This document shows, in pieces, positions 35,110-43,589 of a stretch of DNA of 64,000 bases (the first letter of the stretch is position 1; each line of letters opens with the position of its first letter). This stretch comes from Nitrobacter sp039808345 (lineage in GTDB: Bacteria > Pseudomonadota > Alphaproteobacteria > Rhizobiales > Xanthobacteraceae). The notes beneath the pieces were generated by a model. It worked only from the letters and a program-made list of their open reading frames with translations, did no database searches and was not told where the DNA came from. Where the stretch lies: contig NZ_CP181167.1 in assembly GCF_047824785.1 (NCBI RefSeq), positions 2,170,001 through 2,234,000 on the forward strand, read 5' to 3'. A program made the translations under genes and the position numbers.

Positions 35110-36903
35110 TTATCGCATCTCGGTCGGCGCATGGACGCCGAGAACGGTAAGTCCGGATGCCAGAACAGCGACAACGCCCTGAACCAGCGCCAGCCGTGCC
35201 CTGGTTATTTGTGCATCATTATTGATAATGAAGCGTAAATGAGGCAAATCGCGCCCTTTCGTCCAAAGCGCGTGAAATTCGCTCGCGAGATCATAGAGAT
35301 AGAAAGCGATCCGGTGCGGCTCGTGAGCGACCGCGGCAGCTTCGACCGTTCGCGGATAGAGCGCCAGCTTCCGCAACAGGCTGATTTCCACCGGATCGAA
35401 CAACCGTTCCATGTCCGCCGTCCCGAGGAAGTCCCTTCGTGCAGCATCCGCTTCAGGAAGATCCGGGAACACCTCGCGCGCATTGCGGAAGATCGAAAAG
35501 CCGCGGGCGTGGCCGTACTGCACGTAGAAAACCGGGTTATCCTTCGACTGCTCGATGACTTTGGCAAGATCGAAATCCAACACCGCGTCATTCTTGCGGA
35601 ATAGCATCATGAAGCGGACGGCGTCGGAGCCGACTTCATCGACCACTTCGCGCAACGTCACGAAATCCCCGGCGCGCTTCGACATCTTCACCGGCTCGCC
35701 GTTGCGCAACAGCTTCACGAGCTGCACGATCTTGACGTCGAGGGTTGCCTGGCCCGACGTGACCGCCTTGATCGCGGCCTGCACGCGCTTGATGTAGCCG
35801 CCGTGGTCGGCGCCCCAGACATCGACCATGTTATGAAAGCCACGGTCGAACTTGGTCTTGTGATAGGCGATGTCGGAGGCGAAGTAGGTGTAACCGCCAT
35901 CCGACTTCTTCAGCGGACGATCGACGTCGTCGCCGTAGGCCGTGGCGCGGAACAAAGTCTGCTCACGATCCTCATAATCCTCCACCGGCGCGCCCTTCGG
36001 CGGCGGCAACCGGCCCTCATAGACGTCGCCCTTCTCCCGCAGGAAATCGATGGTCTCCGCGACGCGATCGGCGCGGCCTTCGATCAGCGAGCGTTCCGAG
36101 AAGAACACGTCGTGCCGGATGTTCAGCGCGGCGAGGTCGCCCCTGATCATTTCCATCATCGTGGCGATGGCTTTGGCGCGGACGGCAGGCAGCCACTCGG
36201 CTTCCGGCCTTTTCAACAGCGTGTCGCCGTGTTCGGCGGCAAGCGCCTGCCCCACGGGCTTCAGATAATCGCCGGGATAGAGCCCATCCGGAATCTCGCC
36301 GATGTCCTCACCCAGCGCCTCGCGGTAGCGCAGGAAGGCGGAGCGCGCGAGCACATCCACCTGAGCGCCAGCGTCGTTGATGTAGTATTCGCGCGCAACC
36401 TCATAGCCCGCAAACGACAACAGGCTCGCCAGCGCGTCGCCGAACACCGCGCCCCGGCAATGACCTACATGCATCGGGCCGGTCGGATTAGCGGAAACGT
36501 ATTCGACGTTGACCTTTTCGCCGGCTCCGACGGCGCTGCGGCCGTAGCCCTCGCCCTCACGCAACACGTCACGCAGGACATCAAACCAGACCGGTAACTT
36601 CAGGGTGAGATTGATGAAACCGGGCCCCGCGATGTCGGCGTTATCGATCAGGTCGTCGGCGCGCAGTTTCATTACGATCTTTTCTGCAAGATCGCGTGGC
36701 TTGGCTTTGGCGTCCTTCGCCAGCACCATGGCGGCGTTGGTTGCCATATCGCCATGCGAGGCATCGCGCGGCGGCTCGACGACGATCCGCGTCAGATCCA
36801 GTCCGGGCGGCAGCGCGCCTTCTTCCGCGAGCGAGGCGCAGGCCCTGTGCACGCGCGCAAGCACATCCGCGAAAAGATGCTGCGATGGACTGGAATTGGT
36901 CAT
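35110..36903 (-). CDS. argS: Arginyl-tRNA synthetase
   Basis: Class I synthetase charging tRNA-Arg. The 597-aa product carries the HIGH motif as PTGPMHVGHCRGA (about 140-152) and the KMSK motif as EPVKMSKRAGDF (about 409-420), the latter intact although some ArgS lack it. The N-terminal Add1 domain and C-terminal DALR anticodon domain (last 120 residues, DLASEFHALW near the end) are present. It is upstream of the SPOR gene on the same strand. Confidence 0.96.
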   Translation of the reverse strand: MTNSSPSQHLFADVLARVHRACASLAEEGALPPGLDLTRIVVEPPRDASHGDMATNAAMVLAKDAKAKPRDLAEKIVMKLRADDLIDNADIAGPGFINLTLKLPVWFDVLRDVLREGEGYGRSAVGAGEKVNVEYVSANPTGPMHVGHCRGAVFGDALASLLSFAGYEVAREYYINDAGAQVDVLARSAFLRYREALGEDIGEIPDGLYPGDYLKPVGQALAAEHGDTLLKRPEAEWLPAVRAKAIATMMEMIRGDLAALNIRHDVFFSERSLIEGRADRVAETIDFLREKGDVYEGRLPPPKGAPVEDYEDREQTLFRATAYGDDVDRPLKKSDGGYTYFASDIAYHKTKFDRGFHNMVDVWGADHGGYIKRVQAAIKAVTSGQATLDVKIVQLVKLLRNGEPVKMSKRAGDFVTLREVVDEVGSDAVRFMMLFRKNDAVLDFDLAKVIEQSKDNPVFYVQYGHARGFSIFRNAREVFPDLPEADAARRDFLGTADMERLFDPVEISLLRKLALYPRTVEAAAVAHEPHRIAFYLYDLASEFHALWTKGRDLPHLRFIINNDAQITRARLALVQGVVAVLASGLTVLGVHAPTEMR

Positions 36904-36941
36904 GATATCCGCGATTTGAGTGGAGCTGGAACACGCGCCGC

Positions 36942-38156
36942 CTAACGCAATTCCGGAGTCGAGTCAAAAAGGCGCTTGTGCTCGTTGATGGCGAAGCGAT
37001 CGGTCATGCCAGCGATGAAATTGCCAATCGTGCGTGCCTTTTCGGCGTCGAACGCACAGTTGACGCCCTCCTCCGGCAGCCATTCGGCGGGAAGCGCGGC
37101 CGGATCGTCACGGTAACGCATGAACAGGTCCCGGACGATGGTTTCAGCCTCGTCCATCACCCGCATGACGCGAGGGTGGCGATACATCCTTTGCCGGAGA
37201 AACGACTTGATCCGGGCTTCGGCCTCCGCCGTCTCCGCCGGTAAGGCGATCAGCGGCGCGGAGTGCCGGCGCACATCATCGACCGATCGCGGCCGCGCCG
37301 CGGCAAGCCGTCTGCCGGTCTCGGACAGGACCGCCATGATCAGGCAGGAGATCAGTTCACGCACCAGTTCGGCGCCGCGCCGCCCGTCATCCAGCATCGG
37401 ATGGCGGCGCGCGATATCGGCGATCATTCCGGCGGTTAGCGGCATCTCCTTCAAATCATCGACAGCGAACAATCCGGCGCGCAAGCCGTCGTCGATGTCG
37501 TGGGCGTCATAGGCGATGTCGTCGGCGATCGCCGCAACCTGCGCCTCGAGCGAGGCGAAGCTCCACAGCTCCAGATCGCAGGCCCGGTTGAAATCGGCGA
37601 TACCCATCGGCACGCCGCCATGCTGATAACGCCCGACGGCGTTTCCCGCGGCATCGGTCAGCGGGCCGTTGTGCTTGACGATCCCCTCCAGGGTTTCCCA
37701 GGTCAGGTTGAGGCCGTCGAAATCGGGATAGCGGTGCTCCAGCAGGGTCACGATCCGCAGCGTCTGCGCATTATGGTCAAAGCCGCCATAGGGACCGAGG
37801 CAAAGGTCCAGCGCCCTTTCCCCGGCATGGCCGAACGGCGGATGGCCGAGATCGTGCGCCAGCGCCAGCGCTTCGGTCAAATCCTCATCGAGCCCGAGTT
37901 GCCGGGCCAGCGCGCGGGCGATCTGCGTCACCTCAAGGGTATGGGTGAGACGGGTCCGGAAGTGATCGCCCTCATGAGAGACGAACACCTGGGTCTTGTG
38001 CTTCAGCCGCCGGAACGCCGTCGAATGGATCACCCGGTCGCAATCGCGCCGGAACGCGCTGCGGGTCCGGCTCGGCGGCTCGTCATGCAGCCGCCCGCGG
38101 CTGCGGTCGGGCTCGCTGGCGAAGGGCGCACGCGGGGCTGCCATTCCAACTGCCAC
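36942..38156 (-). CDS. dgt: dGTPase-like HD-domain protein
   Basis: Hydrolyses dGTP or related dNTPs to nucleoside and triphosphate. I use the GTG at 38156 (404 aa) because AAGGGG lies upstream and the result (MAVGMAAPRAPF) matches remembered family starts; a GTG at 38201 would add 15 residues. The HD metal site is His72 (RTRLTHTLEVTQIA), His101-Asp102 (LAHDLGHPPFGHAGE), with DRVIHSTAFRRLKHKTQVF before it. It is divergent from the erpA-like gene and upstream of argS. Confidence 0.9.
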   Translation of the reverse strand: MAVGMAAPRAPFASEPDRSRGRLHDEPPSRTRSAFRRDCDRVIHSTAFRRLKHKTQVFVSHEGDHFRTRLTHTLEVTQIARALARQLGLDEDLTEALALAHDLGHPPFGHAGERALDLCLGPYGGFDHNAQTLRIVTLLEHRYPDFDGLNLTWETLEGIVKHNGPLTDAAGNAVGRYQHGGVPMGIADFNRACDLELWSFASLEAQVAAIADDIAYDAHDIDDGLRAGLFAVDDLKEMPLTAGMIADIARRHPMLDDGRRGAELVRELISCLIMAVLSETGRRLAAARPRSVDDVRRHSAPLIALPAETAEAEARIKSFLRQRMYRHPRVMRVMDEAETIVRDLFMRYRDDPAALPAEWLPEEGVNCAFDAEKARTIGNFIAGMTDRFAINEHKRLFDSTPELR

Positions 38157-38267
38157 GGCGCTCTGCCCCTTCCGTTCGTTTGATTCCACCGTCCCGGGCA
38201 CTTAACTATGGCTTGCGGGCGATTCAAAATATTGGACAATGTCCGCGATCGCATATGGAGTCGCAGG

Positions 38268-38600
38268 ATGACAGAAGCCAACATCACCGTCAGCGAGCGC
38301 GCGGCGCGGCGGATCAGAGAAATCCTGAAATCCGAAGGTGATGGCGCGATGCTGCGCATCAGCGTCGAAGGCGGCGGCTGCTCAGGCTTTCAGTACAAAT
38401 TCGACATCGAACGCGCCAAGGCCGACGATGATCTGGTGATCGCGCGCGATTCCGCGGTCGTGCTGGTCGATCCAGCCTCCGTCCCGTTCCTGAGCGGGTC
38501 CGAAGTCGATTTCGTGGACGACCTGATCGGAGCATCGTTCCGGGTAGTCAATCCGAACGCCACCGCCTCCTGCGGCTGCGGCACCAGTTTTTCGATTTAG
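38268..38600 (+). CDS. erpA: A-type iron-sulfur carrier (ErpA/IscA-like)
   Basis: The ATG at 38268 (110 aa) follows GGAGTCGCAGG. The three cysteines of the A-type carrier are present: GGGCSGFQYKF (Cys near 36) and ATASCGCGTSFSI (Cys near 102 and 104). It binds a Fe-S cluster and hands it to apo-enzymes in the cytosol. No isc or suf genes are adjacent. The symbol is by similarity; IscA or SufA are alternatives. It is followed by xth on the same strand. Confidence 0.9.
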   Translation: MTEANITVSERAARRIREILKSEGDGAMLRISVEGGGCSGFQYKFDIERAKADDDLVIARDSAVVLVDPASVPFLSGSEVDFVDDLIGASFRVVNPNATASCGCGTSFSI

Positions 38601-38699
38601 GCTTCCATACCACGCGCGGGTTTGACCCGCTTGTCCATCGAAGCAAGACCTTCGCGCCGGATACCCGTTCGGATCGGGAATCACCTGCGGGACCGCCTC

Positions 38700-39500
38700 A
38701 TGCGCATAGCCACCTGGAACGTCAATTCGGTCCGGCAGCGACTGGATCACCTGATCTCCTGGCTGGGAGAGACCTCGCCGGACGTGGTCTGCCTTCAGGA
38801 GATCAAATGCGTCGACGAGCAGTTTCCTCGCGAAGCCATTGAGGCGCTTGGCTACAATGTGGTGACGCACGGCCAGAAGACCTTCAACGGGGTGGCGCTG
38901 CTATCGAAATTCCCGTTCGACGAGACCCGGCCTCGGCTGGCGGGCGATGACGGCGACGCGCAGTCGCGATTTCTCGAAGGCGTCGTCACCCTCAAGCACG
39001 GCGTCGTGCGCGTCGCCTGCCTCTATCTGCCCAACGGCAACCCAGCGAATACCGAGAAATATCCATACAAACTCAAGTGGATATCGCGCCTTGTTGAGTA
39101 CTCAAGGGAACGATTGAAAAGCGAGGAAACCTTCATACTCGCCGGCGATTTCAACGTCATCCCCGCGCCGTGCGACGTCTACAATCCCGCCGCATGGATC
39201 GATGATGCCCTGTTCCGCCCGCAGACACGGCAGGCGTTCCAGACGCTGCTCGGGCTGGGCCTGACCGACGCCGTACGCGCGGTGTCGGATGCCGCCGAAG
39301 AATACACCTTCTGGGATTATCAGGCTGGCGCCTGGCAAAAGAACAACGGCTTGCGGATTGATCATCTGCTGCTGTCGCCACAGGCCAGCGACCGCCTCGG
39401 CGGAGCAGGAATTGACCGTCATGTACGCGGCTGGGAAAAAGCGTCCGACCATGTCCCGGTCTGGATCGACCTCGATCTAGAGACAGCTGGAAAGAACTAG
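38700..39500 (+). CDS. xth: Exodeoxyribonuclease III
   Basis: AP endonuclease and 3'-5' exonuclease in base-excision repair. The ATG at 38700 gives 266 aa starting with MRIATWNVNSVRQRL. Catalytic residues of the EEP fold are visible: Glu34 in LQEIKC, LAGDFNVIPAP (Asp and Asn), GLRIDHLLLS and the terminal SDHVPVWID. Length is typical. Its stop codon TAG is the TAG of a CTAG that begins repeat module 39497-39603. Confidence 0.94.
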   Translation: MRIATWNVNSVRQRLDHLISWLGETSPDVVCLQEIKCVDEQFPREAIEALGYNVVTHGQKTFNGVALLSKFPFDETRPRLAGDDGDAQSRFLEGVVTLKHGVVRVACLYLPNGNPANTEKYPYKLKWISRLVEYSRERLKSEETFILAGDFNVIPAPCDVYNPAAWIDDALFRPQTRQAFQTLLGLGLTDAVRAVSDAAEEYTFWDYQAGAWQKNNGLRIDHLLLSPQASDRLGGAGIDRHVRGWEKASDHVPVWIDLDLETAGKN

Positions 39501-39603
39501 AGCCTTTCCGCTTCTGATAGAATCAGAAGCGAGGCTCTATGATTTTGGTTTGACGCGTTTTCTTCACGCGAACCGGTATCCACTTCGCTTGAAAACGCTC
39601 TAG
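39497..39603. repeat. Complete family A module bounded by CTAG
   Basis: This 107-bp copy runs from CTAG (39497) to CTAG (39603). First hairpin: GCTTCTGATAG...AATCAGAAGC within GAGCC/GGCTC. Then TATGATTTTGGTTTGAC and the core hairpin with arms GCGTTTTC and GAAAACGC around CGCGAACCGGTATCCACTTC. The first TAG is the xth stop codon. It is the best example of the full two-hairpin architecture. Confidence 0.92.
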
Positions 39604-39626
39604 CGAAAAGACCCGAGCGAAGGGTG

Positions 39627-40442
39627 TCAGTCCCGCCGCCCCTGCACCCAGTGCTCCAGCATCTGCAGCGCCATGGCGCGATCATCCTCCGAGGCCTTCG
39701 CGATCGCCTTGTTATAGCTGTCGGCGATCCAGGTCTCCTCCGGCGCGGCCGCGTCTCGCGCCAGCGTCAGCCACATCAGGCCGCGCGCCGCCTGCCGGGG
39801 CAACAGATCACCGTTGAACAACATCCTGCCAAGCATGGCCTGCGCCTGATGCTGGCCCTTCTGCGCCGCGAGACCGAGCCAGCGGGCGCCGGACCTGACG
39901 TCGTGAGGCGCTCCGATGCCTTTCAAATAAAGCCGGGCGAGATCGTATTGCGCATCTGCGTTGCCGAAATAGGAGGCCGCGTAGGAAAACATCTCGCGCG
40001 CGCGCTCAGCGTCACGTTTGATGGCCGAATTCGGAATCCCTTGCAGATAATAGCGTCCGAGCGCGACGAACGCGTTAGCCACAACGGCGGCCTGCGGTGC
40101 CGAAGGGCTGTCCTCGGCATGAGCGTTGGCGATACGGCTGAAGTACTGGAAAGCCCGCAGATCATCCTGGGTGACGCCGTCGCCCTTGGCATACATACGC
40201 CCCAGCCGCCACTGGGCGATCGGATGCCCGCCCTCGGCCGCGTATTGCAGGGCCGTCAACGACACACTCGGCGTCGCCGCCTTCTTCAGCGCCTCAGCCC
40301 CGGCGAGGGGCGCGGAAGCCACGGGAAGCGCCGCGGCGGCTTCCTGCTCTCCGGCCACGGTTCCATCAAAGGCAAAGGCCGGGGCGCTCACGCACACCAC
40401 GCTCCAAGCCAACGCCAAAACTGCTGTGCTAGCCATTCGCAT
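39627..40442 (-). CDS. exoR: Periplasmic Sel1-repeat protein, ExoR-like
   Basis: The 271-aa protein has a signal peptide (1-24) and four Sel1-like helical repeats: ALQYAAEGGHPIAQWRLGRMY (about 64-84), ALGRYYLQG, FSYAASYFGNADAQYDLARLYLKGIG and GLAAQKGQHQAQAMLGRMLFNG. Order, length and phrases (YAA-GGH-AQWKLGRMY, GDGV, AFQYF--I--HAEDSPSAPQ) match Sinorhizobium ExoR as I remember it. ExoR holds the ExoS sensor kinase in check and so limits exopolysaccharide synthesis and motility changes. No exoS/chvI genes are in the window. Confidence 0.82.
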   Translation of the reverse strand: MRMASTAVLALAWSVVCVSAPAFAFDGTVAGEQEAAAALPVASAPLAGAEALKKAATPSVSLTALQYAAEGGHPIAQWRLGRMYAKGDGVTQDDLRAFQYFSRIANAHAEDSPSAPQAAVVANAFVALGRYYLQGIPNSAIKRDAERAREMFSYAASYFGNADAQYDLARLYLKGIGAPHDVRSGARWLGLAAQKGQHQAQAMLGRMLFNGDLLPRQAARGLMWLTLARDAAAPEETWIADSYNKAIAKASEDDRAMALQMLEHWVQGRRD

Positions 40443-41016
40443 TAACGCAACTTCTCGAACATCCCGCCCGTACAGGGCAGGATATGGCTAAACATCTGCC
40501 CAAACTGCCGAGCGAACTTTGCGCGCTCGCCGGATGTGGGATTGGTCGCGCCGATCCGCCATTCGGTCTTGCGGTCAGGGCGCCGGGCATAAATCAAATT
40601 TACGTCAGCACGCGGGCGAACCGCATTGCCGTGGATCCTGGCGCCGTCAGCGGTCGTGAGCTTCGCAAGGCGATGCGAATCGATCCATCGCGCGCCGGAC
40701 AAGCCCGCACGGCCAGGCGCGCGCATCGGAGCCACCGCGACACGACGGCTCGACAGCCTGCCTTTGATGTCCGTCCCGACACCCATCGCGAACCCGATCC
40801 CTCCCTGCGGCCTTTTCTCCGGAAGACGCTTTCGAGGCTTTCGACCCACATGAAGCGCCAGCTTCCAGCCGACAGGTAAATTTTCAAGAAGGGGTGTGGC
40901 TAAATAGCGGCGTCTACAAGAGCCACCTGTTCGCAGGGTTAAATGATCATCCAGGTGTTGCGCCCTGGCAACAATATTGTCACAGGGCAACAACAGGCGG
41001 TTGCGGACGTGTATGG
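40443..41016. other. 574-bp gap with competing short frames, no gene assigned
   Basis: Two frames look partly protein-like: minus 40600-40887 and the minus frame ending at 40442 (whose last ~110 codons include VNLIYARRPDRKTEWRIGA). A plus frame at 40484-40879 overlaps both. None has a convincing ribosome binding site, and third-position GC is not consistently high in any of them. A frameshifted gene or a structured RNA are both possible. A GCCCTGGCAACAATATTGTCACAGGGC-like inverted repeat, written here by position only, lies at about 40960-40990. Confidence 0.4.
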
Positions 41017-42450
41017 CTACATGTTCAGCGCGCGCCCGTAGGCGTCGAGCACCGCTTCCTTCATCATTTCCGAGAGTGTCGGATGCGGGAAGATGGTGTG
41101 CATCAATTCCTGCTCGGTCGTCTCCAGGTTCATCGCGACCACGTATCCCTGGATCAGTTCGGTGACCTCCGCGCCGATCATATGCGCGCCGAGCAACTGC
41201 CCGGTTTTGCGGTCGAAGATCACCTTCACCAGCCCCTGATCCTCGCCGAGCGCGATGGCCTTGCCGTTGCCCGCGAACGGAAAGCGGCCGACGCGGATGT
41301 CCCTGCCCGCCGCCTTCGCCCTGGCCTCGGTGAGGCCGACGGAGGCGATCTGCGGGTGACAATAGGTGCAGCCGGGGATCAGGCTCTTGTCCATCGGATG
41401 CGGTTTGAGATCCTTGATCGCCTCGATGCAGACGACCCCTTCGTGCTCGGCCTTGTGCGCCAGCATGGGCGGTCCCGCGACGTCCCCGATCGCATAGATG
41501 CCCGGTACGTTGGTCCTGCCGTAACCGTCGATCACGATGCAGCCGCGATCGGTTTTCACACCGAGCTTTTCCAATCCGAGATTCTCGATATTACCGACCA
41601 CGCCGACCGCCGAAATCACCCGCTCGAACTCGGCGGCGACCGGCTTGCCGTCGCCCGCGTCGATGGTGGCGACGACGCTGTCGGCCTTCCTGTCGAGCTT
41701 GGTGACCTTGGTGGAGGTCATGATCTTGATGCCCTGCTTCTCGAACTGCTTGCGGGCGAGAGCCGCGATCTCCGCATCTTCGACCGGTAGGATCTGCGGC
41801 AGAACCTCCACCACGGTGACCTCGGCCCCCATGGTGCGGAAGAACGAGGCGAACTCGATGCCGATCGCGCCGGAGCCGACGACAAGCAGGGACTTCGGAA
41901 TCTTCGGCGCGACCATCGCCTCGAAATAGGTCCAGACCAGCTTGCCGGCCTGCTCCAGACCGGGCAGCACGCGCGGCCGCGCGCCGGTCGCAACGACAAT
42001 GTGCTTGGCCTGATAGCTGCCCTCGCCCAGTACGCCCTTGGGCGGCTCGGTCTTGATGCGCGGATCCGACGTCTTCACCGTGATCTTTCCGGGAGCATCG
42101 ATCGATGCCTCGCCCCAGATCACGGTGATCTTGTTCTTCTTCATCAGAAAGCCGACGCCCTCGTTAAGGCGCTTGGAAACGCCGCGCGAACGCTGCACCA
42201 CGGCGGCCGGATCATAGCTCACCTTCTCCGCCGACAGGCCGTAATCCTTGGCGTGCTGCATGTAATGGTAGATTTCCGCCGAGCGCAGCAGCGCCTTGGT
42301 CGGAATGCATCCCCAGTTCAGGCAGATGCCGCCGAGATGCTGTTTTTCGACGATCGCGGTCTTCAAACCCAGTTGCGCCGCCCGGATAGCGGCGACGTAA
42401 CCGCCCGGGCCCGAGCCGATGATGATGACGTCGAAATGAGTGTCAGCCAT
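41017..42450 (-). CDS. lpdA: Dihydrolipoyl dehydrogenase (E3)
   Basis: FAD enzyme that reoxidises the lipoyl arm of the PDH complex. The 477-aa product shows the FAD motif GSGPGGYVAAIRAAQLG (13-29), redox disulfide Cys43/Cys48 in GGICLNWGCIP, an NAD-binding GSGAIGIEFASFF (about 190) and the catalytic His-Glu pair in IFPHPTLSEMMKEA near the end. It closes the pdhA-pdhB-pdhC-(OmpA-like) group on the same strand, which suggests it is the PDH-dedicated E3. Confidence 0.95.
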   Translation of the reverse strand: MADTHFDVIIIGSGPGGYVAAIRAAQLGLKTAIVEKQHLGGICLNWGCIPTKALLRSAEIYHYMQHAKDYGLSAEKVSYDPAAVVQRSRGVSKRLNEGVGFLMKKNKITVIWGEASIDAPGKITVKTSDPRIKTEPPKGVLGEGSYQAKHIVVATGARPRVLPGLEQAGKLVWTYFEAMVAPKIPKSLLVVGSGAIGIEFASFFRTMGAEVTVVEVLPQILPVEDAEIAALARKQFEKQGIKIMTSTKVTKLDRKADSVVATIDAGDGKPVAAEFERVISAVGVVGNIENLGLEKLGVKTDRGCIVIDGYGRTNVPGIYAIGDVAGPPMLAHKAEHEGVVCIEAIKDLKPHPMDKSLIPGCTYCHPQIASVGLTEARAKAAGRDIRVGRFPFAGNGKAIALGEDQGLVKVIFDRKTGQLLGAHMIGAEVTELIQGYVVAMNLETTEQELMHTIFPHPTLSEMMKEAVLDAYGRALNM

Positions 42451-42468
42451 GGCCTCTGCTTTCCGTCC

Positions 42469-43434
42469 TCAATTCGTGGCATCGACCAGCTCGACCCGCC
42501 GGTTCAGCGCACGTCCCTCTTCGGTGCGATTGGTCGCCATGGGAGCGGCCATCCCGACTCCAAGCGGCGTCAGACGCGCCGCGGCGACGCCATGCTCGCG
42601 GCTGAGCGTCTCGACGATGGATTTTGCGCGGCGATACGACAGGTCGCGATTGTAATCGAGCGCCCCCTTGGAATCGGTATGCCCGACGATCAGCACCTTC
42701 AACTCGGGCTGCTCTTTCAGGAGCTTGGCGATCTCCTCGAGCTGCGGCTTCGAATCGGAACGCATGGTGTCCTTGTCGAAATCGAACAGGATGCCGTGAA
42801 CCGCGACGCGTCCCTGCGCGATGATGTCGCGCTGCATGGCGGACGAGTCCACCACGACCATCCGTTCTTCCATTGGCTTGACTTCGGTGATCTCGAGAAG
42901 CGCCAGCGCGCGGTCCTTGAGCGGCCCGCCGCCCGAGCGGTACATAATCACATACAGCGAGGCATAGACGTCGCCTTCCGCCCGCCTGAGCCGCGCGGCG
43001 ATGTAGCGCTGGTCAGCATGCTGATCGCCGAACAGCATGTAGAGCGGGTCGCCCGCAATCGCGAGGCCGAAATATCGGCCACCGCAGGCATCGCGCTCGC
43101 AACTGAACATCGTCTCGAAACCGGCTTTCCTGATCGCCTGCTCGTAGTTGCGGAACACCTCCAGCGCCGCGCGGCCTTCCGGCATCTTGTAGGAGATCTG
43201 CGTGAACTTACCCTCAAGCGGAGTCACGGAATTCGCGTTCTTGTCCTTGCCGCCGGGATTTTTTATCGGCGCGATCGCGAGCTTGTAGTCGGTGAACGCC
43301 TCCTGCTTGTAACGGATGATCTCCGAGCCGTCATAGCGCGGCAACAATGGATGATCCTTGCCGCCCTTGATGTCCGCCGCCTGCACGGACGCTGCGACCA
43401 GAACCACGCCAAGAGACATCAGGAGGGTCCGCAT
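42469..43434 (-). CDS. OmpA-family peptidoglycan-binding protein inside the PDH cluster
   Basis: The 321-aa protein has a signal peptide (1-19, ending VQA), an N-terminal domain of about 180 residues recalling DUF4892 (LEGKFTQISYKMPEGRAALEVFRNYEQAI), and a C-terminal OmpA domain: FDFDKDTMRSDSKPQLEEIAKLL, IVGHTDSKG, NRDLSYRRAKSIV and TNRTEEGRALNRRVEL. The Asp and Arg that hold diaminopimelate are present. It lies 18 bp upstream of lpdA. Its place among cytosolic PDH genes is a matter of conserved order, not a known functional link. Confidence 0.86.
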   Translation of the reverse strand: MRTLLMSLGVVLVAASVQAADIKGGKDHPLLPRYDGSEIIRYKQEAFTDYKLAIAPIKNPGGKDKNANSVTPLEGKFTQISYKMPEGRAALEVFRNYEQAIRKAGFETMFSCERDACGGRYFGLAIAGDPLYMLFGDQHADQRYIAARLRRAEGDVYASLYVIMYRSGGGPLKDRALALLEITEVKPMEERMVVVDSSAMQRDIIAQGRVAVHGILFDFDKDTMRSDSKPQLEEIAKLLKEQPELKVLIVGHTDSKGALDYNRDLSYRRAKSIVETLSREHGVAAARLTPLGVGMAAPMATNRTEEGRALNRRVELVDATN

Positions 43435-43589
43435 CTTTCCTTCTCCAACAACGTCGTCTGATTACAATCTGCACTTCTTATCGCAGAAATCAGCGCGAAC
43501 GAACGACGCAAGATTCGAGCCTGGTTCGCTTGCGGTGAATCGGGCCCGCGTCTTATCAATCTGATCGATGGCCATCGAAGATAACGTGG

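Noticed and set aside
42001..43461. Open reading frame of 486 codons opposite lpdA and the OmpA-like gene
   Set aside because: It spans two real genes and the gap between them; composition is shadow-like.
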